From Desulfuromonas sp. AOP6 (GTDB lineage Bacteria > Desulfobacterota > Desulfuromonadia > Desulfuromonadales > SZUA-540): a stretch of DNA of 64,000 nucleotides. Location: NCBI RefSeq assembly GCF_009731355.2, contig NZ_AP022810.1:372001-436000 (forward strand), in the 5' to 3' direction. The position numbers and the translations under genes are program-made. Shown piece after piece: positions 41,655 to 53,492 of this stretch (position 1 is its first letter; every line of letters starts with the position of its first letter). Under the pieces are notes generated by a model. It made no database searches, had not been told where the DNA came from, and saw only the letters and a program-made list of their open reading frames with translations.

Positions 41655-43733
41655 ATGACGGAAACTCCCCAGGAAGTTCATGACGAAGGCTTGGCCGCGG
41701 CCCAGCGCATGAAGGAAGAGGAGGAACTCGGTCTGCGCCGTCTGCAGGGGTGGACCCTCTATCTGGTACCGGCCATCGCCTTGGCCTGGTCCCTCTTTCA
41801 GCTCTCCCTGTCGAGCTGGCTGCTGCTCGATTCCACCTACATCCGCGCCATTCATCTGGCCTTTGCCATGGCCATCGTCTTTCTGTCCTATCCGACCTTC
41901 CGTCGCGATATCGACGTGCCCGGGTTGCGCTGGCTGGGTGAAAAGCACAAGATTCCCGTCGGCGATTTTATCATCGCTCTGCTGGCCACCCTGGCGGCCC
42001 TCTACATTGCCCTGGATTACGATGGGATAGCCAATCGGGTGGGCCGCCCCAGTCAGCGCGACATCGTGGTTGGTATCTTTCTGGTCCTCATCCTGCTGGA
42101 AGCAGCGCGGCGGGTGATTGGCCCGGCCCTGCCGGTAATTGCCTCGGTCTTTACTGCCTATGTCTTTTTCGGGCAGTATATGCCGGACTTCCTTGCTTTC
42201 AAGGGGGTCAGCGTTTCCCGCTATGTCAGCCAGATTTCCCTGACCACCGAGGGGATTTACGGCATCCCTCTGAGCGTCTCGGCGCGCATCGTCTTTTTGT
42301 TTGTTCTGTTCGGAGCCATGCTGGAAAAGGCGGGGGCCGGCAAGTTCTTCATCGACCTCGCCATGAGCCTGCTCGGCCGCTATAAGGGAGGGCCGGCCAA
42401 GGCGGCGGTTCTGGCCAGCGGTCTCACGGGTATCGTCTCCGGCTCCAGTATCGCCAACGTCGTCACCACCGGTACCTTCACTATTCCCCTGATGAAAAAA
42501 GTCGGCTATCCGGCTAAAAAGGCGGCGGCCATCGAGGTGGCCGTATCGACGAACGGCCAGTTGATGCCGCCGATCATGGGAGCAGCGGCCTTTATTATCG
42601 CCGAGTACGTCAATATCTCCTACCTCGAAGTCTGTAAGGCCGCGGCGGTACCCGCCTTTGCCTCCTACGCCGCCCTGTTCTGGCTGACCCATCTGGAGGC
42701 CGGCAAGTTGGGCATGCGGGGGCTGAGTAAAGAGGAATTACCGGTCTTCTTCCAAATCCTGCGTCAGGGTCTGCACTACCTCATCCCCATCTTCATGCTC
42801 CTCTATGAGCTCATCATCCCGAGGCATTCCCCCGATCTGGCTGCCTTTCGAGCCATCCTGGTGCTGATGGTGATCATGCTCTTCCAGCGTGCCATCGGCC
42901 GCAAGAAGCTTGGTATCAGCTTTGGGCAGGGGATAAGGCTCGGCGTCCTGGAAATCCTGGGGGGGATGGTCTCCGGCGCTCGCAATATGGTCAGCGTGGC
43001 CATTGCCACCGCCGCGGCCGGTATCATCGTCGGGGTGGTCACCATGGGACTCGGCGGTCTGATTACCGACATTATCGATACCCTGAGTATGGGCAATATC
43101 TTCCTCATGCTGCTGATTACGGCTGTGGCCAGCCTTATCCTGGGTATGGGACTGCCGACCACAGCCAATTACATCGTCATGGCTTCCCTGACGGCTCCTG
43201 CCCTGGTGACCATTGCCGATTGGCAGGGTTTCGAGGTGCCTCTGATCGCGGCCCATCTCTTTGTCTTCTATTTCGGCATCCTGGCCGATGACACGCCACC
43301 TGTCGGTCTTGCCGCCTATGCCGCCAGCGCCATCGCCAAGTCGGATCCCATACCGACGGGGCTACAGGGATTCATGTACGATATCCGCACGGCGATTCTC
43401 CCCTTCATGTTCATCTTCAATACCGACATGCTGCTGATCGGGGTGGACGGCATCGGCCTTTCCCTCTACATCTTCGGGATGACCTGTGTCGGCATGTTTG
43501 CCTTTGCTTCGGCCACACAAGGCTGGTTTCTGGTGCGGACCCGCTGGTATGAAATCATTCTTTTGCTCGGTGTGGCGCTCATCATGTTCCGCCCCGGCTT
43601 CTTTGCCAGCTACGTCGGCATAAGCAATCATTATATGAGTTATCTCGTGGGCCTGGCTCTGTGGGGAGGGATTTTTGCCCTGCAGAAAATACGCGTTCCC
43701 AAGGTGTCGGCGGCAGGCAAGGAGGCGTTATGA
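41655..43733 (+). CDS. TRAP transporter permease, fused small and large subunits (692 aa)
   Basis: A sodium- or proton-driven uptake permease. DctQ-like and DctM-like parts are fused, as usual for TAXI systems. Hydropathy by eye gives about 16 spans from residue 30 to 685. Conserved stretches are GSSIANVVTTGTFTIPLMKK, STNGQLMPPIMGAAAF, ILGMGLPTTANYIVMA and ADDTPPVGLAAYAASAIAKS. The N-terminal 30 residues are cytosolic and acidic. The stop overlaps the next ATG as ATGA. Confidence 0.95.
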   Translation: MTETPQEVHDEGLAAAQRMKEEEELGLRRLQGWTLYLVPAIALAWSLFQLSLSSWLLLDSTYIRAIHLAFAMAIVFLSYPTFRRDIDVPGLRWLGEKHKIPVGDFIIALLATLAALYIALDYDGIANRVGRPSQRDIVVGIFLVLILLEAARRVIGPALPVIASVFTAYVFFGQYMPDFLAFKGVSVSRYVSQISLTTEGIYGIPLSVSARIVFLFVLFGAMLEKAGAGKFFIDLAMSLLGRYKGGPAKAAVLASGLTGIVSGSSIANVVTTGTFTIPLMKKVGYPAKKAAAIEVAVSTNGQLMPPIMGAAAFIIAEYVNISYLEVCKAAAVPAFASYAALFWLTHLEAGKLGMRGLSKEELPVFFQILRQGLHYLIPIFMLLYELIIPRHSPDLAAFRAILVLMVIMLFQRAIGRKKLGISFGQGIRLGVLEILGGMVSGARNMVSVAIATAAAGIIVGVVTMGLGGLITDIIDTLSMGNIFLMLLITAVASLILGMGLPTTANYIVMASLTAPALVTIADWQGFEVPLIAAHLFVFYFGILADDTPPVGLAAYAASAIAKSDPIPTGLQGFMYDIRTAILPFMFIFNTDMLLIGVDGIGLSLYIFGMTCVGMFAFASATQGWFLVRTRWYEIILLLGVALIMFRPGFFASYVGISNHYMSYLVGLALWGGIFALQKIRVPKVSAAGKEAL

Positions 43734-44227
43734 TACCCCAGTACAAAAGCATCCTTTACGCGACAGATCTGACTTCCAATGCAACGCTGGCTTTCCGCCA
43801 TGCGGTCGGCATCGCGCGTTGTCACGACGCCCGTATTCACCTGCTGCATGTCATGCCCGAGATGGATCCGGCGGTGCTCAACTATGTTTCCACGGTCATG
43901 GGAGAGAGTAAACTGGCGGATTTAGAACTGGAGCACAAGCAGGAGGTGAGCGAGACGATTCGCCAGAAGCTGAAGATCTTTGCCGAAGAAGAGCTGGCCG
44001 ACCATCCGGAAGACCTTGAACGGATAGCCGCCATCGAAATCCATCACGGCCATGCCGTGGGGCTTATCCTGGAGACATCGGACCGCATGGACGCCGATCT
44101 CATTGTTCTGGGCAGTCATGGCAAGGGTGCGCTGAAGTACACCTTTTTGGGGAGCGTGGCCGAGAAGGTCCTGCGCAAGTCAACGCGACCCGTCCTGGTG
44201 ATTCCCCTCAGTCAGGCACACGATTAG
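43730..44227 (+). CDS. Universal stress protein, TRAP-coupled (165 aa)
   Basis: A UspA-domain protein. The ATP-binding motif G-2x-G-9x-G-S/T is present as GSHGKGALKYTFLGSVAEK, so nucleotide binding is likely. The N terminus YKSILYATDLTSNA is typical. It is translationally coupled to the permease with GGAGG inside its end. In Halomonas the USP TeaD controls the TeaABC TRAP transporter, so a similar regulatory role is a reasonable inference. Confidence 0.93.
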   Translation: MIPQYKSILYATDLTSNATLAFRHAVGIARCHDARIHLLHVMPEMDPAVLNYVSTVMGESKLADLELEHKQEVSETIRQKLKIFAEEELADHPEDLERIAAIEIHHGHAVGLILETSDRMDADLIVLGSHGKGALKYTFLGSVAEKVLRKSTRPVLVIPLSQAHD

Positions 44228-44320
44228 AAATGCAGCCGTGCCTTGCCAAGACAGAAATTGCCGCTAGTATGTAATTCTGCCGGCGATAAAGTCTTACTAA
44301 ATGAAAATGAGGGTAGAGTG

Positions 44321-44770
44321 ATGATCCGTTCAGAAGCATTGGTCGATTATGAGAAGTTTCGCAGTGCCAAGGTAGCCATCTTCGTCGATATCGGCGACAC
44401 GGGGCGCTCTTACGAAACCATGGGCCGCCATCGCGAGGCCATTGAACGTCTGGCGGGGATGTTCGGTGCCCGCATTCTGCTGGTGGAGCAGAAGAAGCTC
44501 CTGTGCGATGCCATAGTGGAGAGTGACTATGCCGATGCCTGGGTTCTGCTCGTGTCCGATGGGCCCAACCGCTCCATGACCACCAAAAAGAATCCCCAGC
44601 GGATCAATGTCGATGCAAAATCCCCTTGGGAAGGTTGCGCCTTCAAAGAGCTGGTTCGCCAGGTCAAGGAGTCGACCCGTATTCTCGAAGACATGACGGA
44701 CTACTACAGCCGTTTCTCCTCTGCCTCTTCCCGCCTGGGCTTAACCTCTGTGCCGACGAGCCCGAACTAA
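44321..44770 (+). CDS. Hypothetical protein downstream of TRAP operon (149 aa)
   Basis: I do not recognise the family. The start ATG at 44321 has GAGGGTAGAGTG before it. Residues 15-60 look like an alpha/beta unit (SAKVAIFVDIGDTGRSYETMG, ERLAGMFGARILLVEQ). DAWVLLVSDGPNRSMT is a further strand and loop. The last 25 residues are rich in Ser. There is no signal peptide or span. It follows the stress protein by 93 bp and converges on lpdA with only 29 bp between, so it is the last gene of this plus-strand run. Confidence 0.7.
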   Translation: MIRSEALVDYEKFRSAKVAIFVDIGDTGRSYETMGRHREAIERLAGMFGARILLVEQKKLLCDAIVESDYADAWVLLVSDGPNRSMTTKKNPQRINVDAKSPWEGCAFKELVRQVKESTRILEDMTDYYSRFSSASSRLGLTSVPTSPN

Positions 44771-44799
44771 CGGTTGTCGCCCTCAGAGCTCCCAGCCGA

Positions 44800-46224
44800 T
44801 CAGGCATGAATAGCCGCGCCGTTGGCGGCCAGGGCCGCTTCTTTTACCGCCTCCGACAGGGTGGGGTGGGCGTGAATCATCAGGGCGATATCCCGGCTGC
44901 TGCCGCCGAAAGCCATGACTGCCGTTGCTTCGGCGATCAGATCGGAAGCCCTGGGGCCAACGATGTGGATGCCGAGAATTTTTCCACTGTCCGGCTTGGC
45001 CAGCACCTTGACGAAACCGTCCGTTTCGTCAAGGCAGCGGGCGCGGCCGTTGGCTGAAAAAGGAAACTTTCCCACCGCATAGTCGATGCCGGCTTCTTTC
45101 AGTTCTTCCTCCGTCTTGCCCACCGACGCCATTTCCGGCCAGGTGTAGATGACCCCAGGGATTTCATCATACTCGATCCGGGACTGCTGCCCGGCCAGGC
45201 GTTCGGCAAAGACCACACCCTCTTCTGAAGCCTTGTGGGCCAGCATGGGTCCAGGTATGAGGTCGCCGATGGCGTAGATGCCAGGCACGTTCGTCTGGTA
45301 GTCGTCATCCACCTTGATGCGGCCGCGCTCGTCCTGCTCCACACCGACCTCGTCGAGTCCCAGGCCTTCCGTGAGTGGTCGGCGTCCTACGGCCACGAGG
45401 ATGCGGTCGCAAAGAACCTCTTTTGGTCCTTTCTTGCCCTCGATGGTGGCAGTAGCCCGCCCATGCTTCTCTTTAATCTCGACAATTTTGCTCTCCAGCA
45501 GAAACTCCATCCCCTGCTTTTTGAGGGATCTCAGGATCTGGTCGGCCGATTTGCGGTCTGAATGGGGCAGGATGTGGGGGAGCATTTCCACCACGGTGAC
45601 CTTGGCGCCAAGGCGCAGCCAGACGGAACCGAGTTCAAGGCCGATGAAGCCGGCGCCCACCACCAGCAGATGTTCGGGAATCAGGCCGAAGGACAGCGCT
45701 TCGCGGGCGCTGACAACGAGATCGTCGTCGAAGGGGAGGTCGGGGAGTTCTGTGGCGGTGCTGCCGGTAGCGAGCAACACTTTCTGGCCGCGTATCTGCT
45801 GAGCCTCGTCTTTCCCTTCGCCCTCAACGCGAACCTGGTGTCCGGCAGCGCCATCCTCGGTTTCCAGCAGACGACCTTTGCCCCTGAAACGCTTGATCTT
45901 GTTCTTCTTAAACAGAAAGGCGACGCCGTCGGTGAGTTTTTGCACCACCTCATCCTTACGGGCCATCATTTTTTCCATATCGAGCTTGGGCGGTTGAATC
46001 TCGATGCCGTGGTCGCCAAACCGGTCCCGGGCCAGGGCAAAGAGTTCGCTGGACTCGAGCAGGGCCTTGCTGGGGATGCAGCCTTCGTTCAGGCAGACGC
46101 CACCAAGGGTGTCCCGACTTTCCACAACAGCGACTTTAAGGCCGAGCTGGCTAGCGCGGATGGCGGCCACGTAACCGCCGGGGCCGGCGCCGATAACGAT
46201 CAGGTCAAACATATCTTCACTCAT
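44800..46224 (-). CDS. lpdA: Dihydrolipoyl dehydrogenase (474 aa)
   Basis: This is the E3 component, which reoxidises the lipoyl group of E2 with NAD. FAD motif VIGAGPGGYVAAIRASQLG, redox disulfide GGVCLNEGCIPSKALL, NAD-binding VVGAGFIGLELGSVWLRLG and the catalytic His-Glu in HAHPTLSEAVKEA are all present. It is the third gene of sucA-sucB-lpdA (47 bp after sucB), so it likely serves the 2-oxoglutarate dehydrogenase complex first. Confidence 0.97.
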   Translation of the reverse strand: MSEDMFDLIVIGAGPGGYVAAIRASQLGLKVAVVESRDTLGGVCLNEGCIPSKALLESSELFALARDRFGDHGIEIQPPKLDMEKMMARKDEVVQKLTDGVAFLFKKNKIKRFRGKGRLLETEDGAAGHQVRVEGEGKDEAQQIRGQKVLLATGSTATELPDLPFDDDLVVSAREALSFGLIPEHLLVVGAGFIGLELGSVWLRLGAKVTVVEMLPHILPHSDRKSADQILRSLKKQGMEFLLESKIVEIKEKHGRATATIEGKKGPKEVLCDRILVAVGRRPLTEGLGLDEVGVEQDERGRIKVDDDYQTNVPGIYAIGDLIPGPMLAHKASEEGVVFAERLAGQQSRIEYDEIPGVIYTWPEMASVGKTEEELKEAGIDYAVGKFPFSANGRARCLDETDGFVKVLAKPDSGKILGIHIVGPRASDLIAEATAVMAFGGSSRDIALMIHAHPTLSEAVKEAALAANGAAIHA

Positions 46225-46271
46225 GAATCATTTCCTTATGGGGCTCTCGGGTTACGGGATGCAAAGACGGT

Positions 46272-47498
46272 TCAGAGCTCGAAGAGCAGCTCTTCGGGCT
46301 CTTCGAGAACCTCCTTGATCTTGCGCAGGAACTGGACCGCCTGTTTCCCGTCGATGATGCGATGATCATAGCTCAGGGCCAGGTACATGATGGGCCGGAT
46401 GACGACCTTGCCATCGCATACCACTGCCCGCTCTTCGATGGCGTGCATGCCGAGAACGCCGCTTTGCGGGGGGTTGAGAATGGGGGTGCTGAGCATGGAG
46501 CCATAAATGCCCCCGTTGCTGATGGTGAAAGTGCCCCCTTCCAACTCGTCGAGGGTGATGCGGTTGTTCTGAATGCGGTCGACCAGCTCCTGGATGCCCT
46601 GCTCGATGCCGGCAAAGCTGAGCCCGTCGGCATGGCGCAGGACTGGCACAATAAGGCCTCGCTCAGAGCCGACGGCGATGCCGATATCGTAGAAGTGCTG
46701 GAAGACCATGTCCTCACCATCGATGCGGGCGTTGACCTCGGGGAAGGCTTTGAGAGCCTCGACGCAGGCTTTCACGAAAAAGGACATCAGCCCCAAAGAG
46801 ACCCCGTGTTTTTCACGGAAGGCTTCCTTGTGCTTCTGGCGCAGAGCGTCAATGCGGCTCATGTCCGCTTCGTTGAAGGTGGTGAGCATGGCTGTCTGCT
46901 GTCGCACGGCAACGAGCCGTTCCGCGATCTTCTTGCGGAGCGGGCTCATGCGCTTGCGGGTGGTGCGTCCGCTCTCTTCGGGCTCGGCGGCGGGTTCCTT
47001 ACGGGGAGCGGCGGCTGGTTCTTTTTTGGGAGGCGAAGGCGCCTGCTCCTTTTTATTCTCGTTGCTGGCCTGCAGGACGTCGTCGACGGTGATGCGGCCG
47101 TTCCGGCCACTGCCGGAGACGGTGTCGAGGTCGATGCCTCTCTCTCTGGCCATCTTGGCGGCGGCCGGATTGACCGCAGGCGGTTTGTCCTCCGCTGCCT
47201 TGGGTTTTTCTTCCTTTTTCTCTTCGTCGTCCGCAGAGGTTTCCTGATCGGTCTTCGGCGGTGACGAAGCCTTCTCATCGATGTTGCCCAGGGCGCCGCC
47301 GACCTTCACCGTTTCCCCTTCCTGGGCGCCGATAGCCAGGGACCCATCAGCTTCCGCCTGGATTTCAAGATTGATTTTGTCGGTCTCCAGTTCAAGCAGC
47401 ACCTCGTCTTTGCGGACGAAGTCCCCGTCTTTTTTGTGCCATTTGCCAACGACCGCTTCAAACACGGATTCGCCTATTTCGGGAACTGTAATTTTCAT
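46272..47498 (-). CDS. sucB: 2-oxoglutarate dehydrogenase E2, dihydrolipoyl succinyltransferase (408 aa)
   Basis: It moves the succinyl group from E1 to CoA on a swinging lipoyl arm. One lipoyl domain is at about residues 1-75, with the lipoylated Lys in [19 protein letters not shown] linker rich in K, E and P follows. The E3-binding domain is at about 110-150 ([33 protein letters not shown]). The catalytic domain starts at about 178 ([18 protein letters not shown]) and ends with the active-site block [23 protein letters not shown] precedes the ATG at 47498. The partner genes sucA and lpdA flank it. Confidence 0.97.
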   Translation of the reverse strand: MKITVPEIGESVFEAVVGKWHKKDGDFVRKDEVLLELETDKINLEIQAEADGSLAIGAQEGETVKVGGALGNIDEKASSPPKTDQETSADDEEKKEEKPKAAEDKPPAVNPAAAKMARERGIDLDTVSGSGRNGRITVDDVLQASNENKKEQAPSPPKKEPAAAPRKEPAAEPEESGRTTRKRMSPLRKKIAERLVAVRQQTAMLTTFNEADMSRIDALRQKHKEAFREKHGVSLGLMSFFVKACVEALKAFPEVNARIDGEDMVFQHFYDIGIAVGSERGLIVPVLRHADGLSFAGIEQGIQELVDRIQNNRITLDELEGGTFTISNGGIYGSMLSTPILNPPQSGVLGMHAIEERAVVCDGKVVIRPIMYLALSYDHRIIDGKQAVQFLRKIKEVLEEPEELLFEL

Positions 47499-47559
47499 GG
47501 GAATCTCCGGGAGTGCGTGGTTGAAATCATAACAGTCTGGCCGAGGGTGCGTCTGCCGT

Positions 47560-50253
<2,694 letters not shown>

Positions 50254-50328
50254 GAATATCCGCCGGGATTAAAGGGACGCTATTGTTGGGAGCTGAAGGA
50301 ACCTGTGTAGGGCACGGTCAATTCCAGA

Positions 50329-50356
50329 ATTATAACAGGCGGCAAAAGGCATGCAA
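50329..50356 (-). promoter_or_regulatory. sucA operon promoter
   Basis: On minus, TTGCAT (50356-50351), 16 bp, TATAAT (50334-50329), a perfect -10. About 70 nt of leader follows before the sucA ATG. Confidence 0.75.
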
Positions 50357-50410
50357 ACGCTTCGACCCCAAAACCCTGGAGTGATGCGGCAAGATCTAGA
50401 AAGGGACGTT

Positions 50411-51016
50411 TTAAGGGCTCAGTATCGGCCTCAGATACTGGCTGACACCACCCATGATCATCTGTACAGCTAGGGTTGTCAGGATCATGCCCATCAGTCG
50501 TTCAATCGCGATAATCCCCCTTTTACCCAGCCAGCGGTTGAGACTGGTAGAAAAAGAAAGGATGGTGCCGGTGATGAGCCAGGCCATGAAAATCGCCAGC
50601 AGCCATTCGGGCCAGCGCGTGCTGTCCCGGTTCATGATGAAGACTACGGAGGCCAGGGCTGAAGGGCCAGCTATAAAAGGAATGGCCAGGGGCACGATGA
50701 AAGGCTCGCCGTCGATAGCGATAGGCACCTCATAGAGTCCGCTGGGCGAGGGAAAGACCATGCGGATGGCGATCATGAACAGGATGATGCCGCCGGCCAC
50801 GGTCAGCGTTGGATCCGAGATGTTGAGCGCGTGCAGCAGAAACTTACCGAGAAACAGAAAAAGCACCAGAACCAGCAGGGCGATGAACAGCTCCCGGATG
50901 ATGACCTTCTTCTGCCGCTCGGGGGGGACATCCTTGAGAGCCGTAAGGAAAAGGGGGATGTTGCCGATGGGGTCCATGACAAACAGGAGCAGCAGGGTGG
51001 CTGACAGGATAGTCAC
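50411..51016 (-). CDS. MarC family membrane protein (201 aa)
   Basis: An integral membrane protein with six spans, beginning ILSATLLLLFVMDPIGNIPLFL, the family start. The conserved PFIAGPSALASVVFI lies at about residue 110 and a positively charged loop follows the fourth span. The start is GTG at 51016. MarC was named from a drug-resistance locus, but the transported substrate is not known. It is the last of a run of minus-strand genes from the trxB side. Confidence 0.92.
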   Translation of the reverse strand: MTILSATLLLLFVMDPIGNIPLFLTALKDVPPERQKKVIIRELFIALLVLVLFLFLGKFLLHALNISDPTLTVAGGIILFMIAIRMVFPSPSGLYEVPIAIDGEPFIVPLAIPFIAGPSALASVVFIMNRDSTRWPEWLLAIFMAWLITGTILSFSTSLNRWLGKRGIIAIERLMGMILTTLAVQMIMGGVSQYLRPILSP

Positions 51017-51215
51017 GGCAAGTACCTCGTCCTAACACGTAGTGGATTTCTGGTCGGGAATCGAAGGCGAGTCAGAGCGCCAAAGTAGCATGAAAACCTA
51101 TCTGCGTCCAGCCTGTTGCCGGGGTGCCTTCTGCCAGGAATTAAGAGAGTATGAAAATTGTGAACAAATGAAAAAAATGAACGGGCCGGTTTTGTTCCCC
51201 GCTGTGTGCGCCAGG

Positions 51216-51770
51216 TCAGGAGGATGTTTTGCCCGCCGCACGGGGTGGCCATGGCAGCCGCAGGGCCTCTCCTATGGCGATGCGGTCAGGTAGTGCCTGC
51301 GGTCCGAAGTTTCGGGTGACGAAGTCGTGATTGATGGCGGCCAGCAGCTCGTTGAGGCGTTCCAGGTCAATGAGGGAACTGCCGGTGAGGCTGTCGTACC
51401 CAACAAAGTTGAGAGGGCAGAAATCAACGCGTGTTCCCTCGGGTTCGCGTAGGAGGATTGGCAGGCCATGGGTGCGACAGATGATGGGGCGATCGCCATA
51501 GAGAAGGCAATGTCCCTCTTCCAGAAGCGGGCAAGCCCCATTGTCGCCAACTTTGCGTCCCCGCCCGCGTAGTCTTTCCCGGACAGTCTCCGGTTGGGCA
51601 GCGACTGCCTTGGCCAGGGCATAGGCCTCCACGGGAAAGAGGGTCAATGCCAGGCAGCAGCTATCGCAACCAGCCTGGCAGGAGATGGCGTCGGTGTGAG
51701 CCTTTTCAATCTGTCGGCAAAGGGTGTCGACCTTGTCGCGCAGTTGCAGATAGGTATCAAAAGGGGACAT
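51216..51770 (-). CDS. YkgJ-family cysteine-cluster protein (184 aa)
   Basis: A putative metal- or iron-sulfur-binding protein. The CxxxCxxCC motif CQAGCDSCCLALTLFPVEA lies at about residues 31-49, and further Cys residues are in CPLLEEGHCLLYGDRPIICRTHG and FCPLNF. This is the typical YkgJ pattern. Function is unknown. It is the second protein of this kind here (compare 38765-39313), but the two differ in length and cysteine spacing. Confidence 0.88.
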   Translation of the reverse strand: MSPFDTYLQLRDKVDTLCRQIEKAHTDAISCQAGCDSCCLALTLFPVEAYALAKAVAAQPETVRERLRGRGRKVGDNGACPLLEEGHCLLYGDRPIICRTHGLPILLREPEGTRVDFCPLNFVGYDSLTGSSLIDLERLNELLAAINHDFVTRNFGPQALPDRIAIGEALRLPWPPRAAGKTSS

Positions 51771-51803
51771 GAGTTCGATCCTTGGATGGGTGGGGGATGG
51801 GTA

Positions 51804-52427
51804 TCAGCTGTGGGTAGCTTTGGAACCGGCGGCCCTCTGGGCAAGGTCAGGATGATGGTCGAGCAGGCGCTTGAGTAATTGTTTAACCATGCGAAAGGTC
51901 AGGCCCCAGAGCACCGGACGTCCCTCGCCCAGCAGATCGATGGAGGGCACAGCCCGGTTGCGCGCATTCCAGCGGATGTTGGTTTGGGTATGGCGCCGCG
52001 GGTTGACCAGTTCGGTGATGGGGAACCAGAAAACTTCTTTGACCTCGTGGTTGAGCGTGAAAGGGCCGGCATGGGGAAGGTGGTAAACGAAGCAGGCGAC
52101 TTGTACGGGAAGAACCGCTCCGGTGACATCGTCAAGGCGTCCGAGGAACTCCGCCTCTGACAGATCAAGCCCGATCTCTTCCAGCGTCTCACGCTCGGCG
52201 GCATGGCGCAGGTCGCGGTCGTTAGGATCAAGGCGTCCGCCGGGAAAGGCGATATTCCCTGACCAGGGGTCGCGCTCATGCCGAGCCCGTTCGATGAAAA
52301 GAATTTTGAGTCCTTCCCGGCTCTGCCAGAGAAGGAGGGCGACGGCGGCCTGGGTTTTCTCTCCGGCAGCGCAGAGTTTGGGCTGATAGGGAGCCAGGGC
52401 GTCGCGGACTTGAGCGATGGATATCAT
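51804..52427 (-). CDS. Nudix hydrolase, CoA-pyrophosphatase-like (207 aa)
   Basis: A pyrophosphohydrolase. The Nudix box G-x5-E-x7-REUxEExGU is complete in GGRLDPNDRDLRHAAERETLEEIGLDL at about residues 63-89. Preceding RDPWSGNIAFPGG and following PVQVACFVYHL are characteristic of the NudL/CoA-diphosphatase subgroup. An upstream segment ALLLWQSREGLKILFIERA is the first strands. The substrate may be CoA or a related nucleotide. Confidence 0.9.
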   Translation of the reverse strand: MISIAQVRDALAPYQPKLCAAGEKTQAAVALLLWQSREGLKILFIERARHERDPWSGNIAFPGGRLDPNDRDLRHAAERETLEEIGLDLSEAEFLGRLDDVTGAVLPVQVACFVYHLPHAGPFTLNHEVKEVFWFPITELVNPRRHTQTNIRWNARNRAVPSIDLLGEGRPVLWGLTFRMVKQLLKRLLDHHPDLAQRAAGSKATHS

Positions 52428-52520
52428 AACGAAAGGAACCCCTGCGTTTTTTTCTCATTGTAACGGCAGCAGGCTGCCGTGGTCCAGTCTCCTGTGAGTT
52501 ATGCTGGTAAAGTTTCAATC

Positions 52521-53492
52521 CTATGTGCACTGGCGGGAGCAAAGTTTCTGCCGGTCGTTGAGGTCCTCCAGGTAGCGCTGGGCCTGAAGGGCGGCCATGG
52601 CTCCCGTACCTGCGGCAGTGATGGCCTGACGGAAATGGGGATCCTGCACGTCTCCGGCGGCAAAGACTCCCGGGATGTTGGTCTCGGTGAAATTGCGGGT
52701 GACCAGAAAACTTTCCTTGTCCATGTCGAGCTGGCCTTTGAAGAGCTCCGTGTTGGGATGGTGGCCGATGGCGATAAAGAGGCCGTCACAGTCCAGCGCG
52801 TCTTCGCGGCCGTCGGTAAGGTTGCGGATGTTTACGCCCGTTACTCCCCGCGTTTTGTCGCCCTGGATGGCGGTAATGACCGAGTTCAGGCGGAAGCTGA
52901 TCTTGTCGTTGTCCTGGGCGCGCCGCTGCAGAGGCGGTGAAGCACGTAGGCTGTCGCGGCGGTGAACCACGGTGACCTTGCGGGCGAAGCGGGTGAGGAA
53001 AGAGGCTTCTTCCATGGCGGTATCGCCGCCGCCGACGATGACGACCTCCTTGTCGCGGTAGAAAAAGCCGTCGCAGGTGGCGCACACGGAGACACCGCGG
53101 CCGTAAAGGTCCCATTCGTTGGACAGCCCCAGCATTTTGGGGGAGGCGCCCGTGGCAATGATGAGAGCGCGACAAGTGAGTTGATCTTCGCCGACCCAGA
53201 GGCGAAAGGGGCAGCAGCCCACTTCGACCCTGGTGACCTGCCCCTGCAGAAATTCAGCGCCGAACCGCTGCGCCTGCGCTTCAAACCTCTGCATCAGCTC
53301 ATTGCCGTCTATCCCCTCGGGAAACCCGGGGAAGTTGTCGATATTGGTCGTGGTCGTGAGTTGGCCCCCCGGCTGCTGTCCATAAACCAGCAGCGGCCTG
53401 AGATTGGCGCGGGCGGCATAGGTGGCGGCGGTCAGTCCGGCCGGGCCGGAACCGAGGATGATGACATCACGAATATCAGGGGATGCGGACAT
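52521..53492 (-). CDS. trxB: Thioredoxin reductase (323 aa)
   Basis: A low-molecular-weight flavoprotein disulfide reductase. FAD motif ILGSGPAGLTAATYAARANL, redox-active CATC in GVSVCATCDGFFYRDKEV, NADPH motif VIVGGGDTAMEEASFLTRFA, and C-terminal GVFAAGDVQDPHFRQAITAAGTG are present. The last 20 residues (LEDLNDRQKLCSRQCT) carry two Cys and extend past the usual end. The ATG at 53492 lies inside the end of lipA (17-bp overlap). It is probably the last gene of the rubredoxin-lipBA unit. Confidence 0.95.
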   Translation of the reverse strand: MSASPDIRDVIILGSGPAGLTAATYAARANLRPLLVYGQQPGGQLTTTTNIDNFPGFPEGIDGNELMQRFEAQAQRFGAEFLQGQVTRVEVGCCPFRLWVGEDQLTCRALIIATGASPKMLGLSNEWDLYGRGVSVCATCDGFFYRDKEVVIVGGGDTAMEEASFLTRFARKVTVVHRRDSLRASPPLQRRAQDNDKISFRLNSVITAIQGDKTRGVTGVNIRNLTDGREDALDCDGLFIAIGHHPNTELFKGQLDMDKESFLVTRNFTETNIPGVFAAGDVQDPHFRQAITAAGTGAMAALQAQRYLEDLNDRQKLCSRQCT

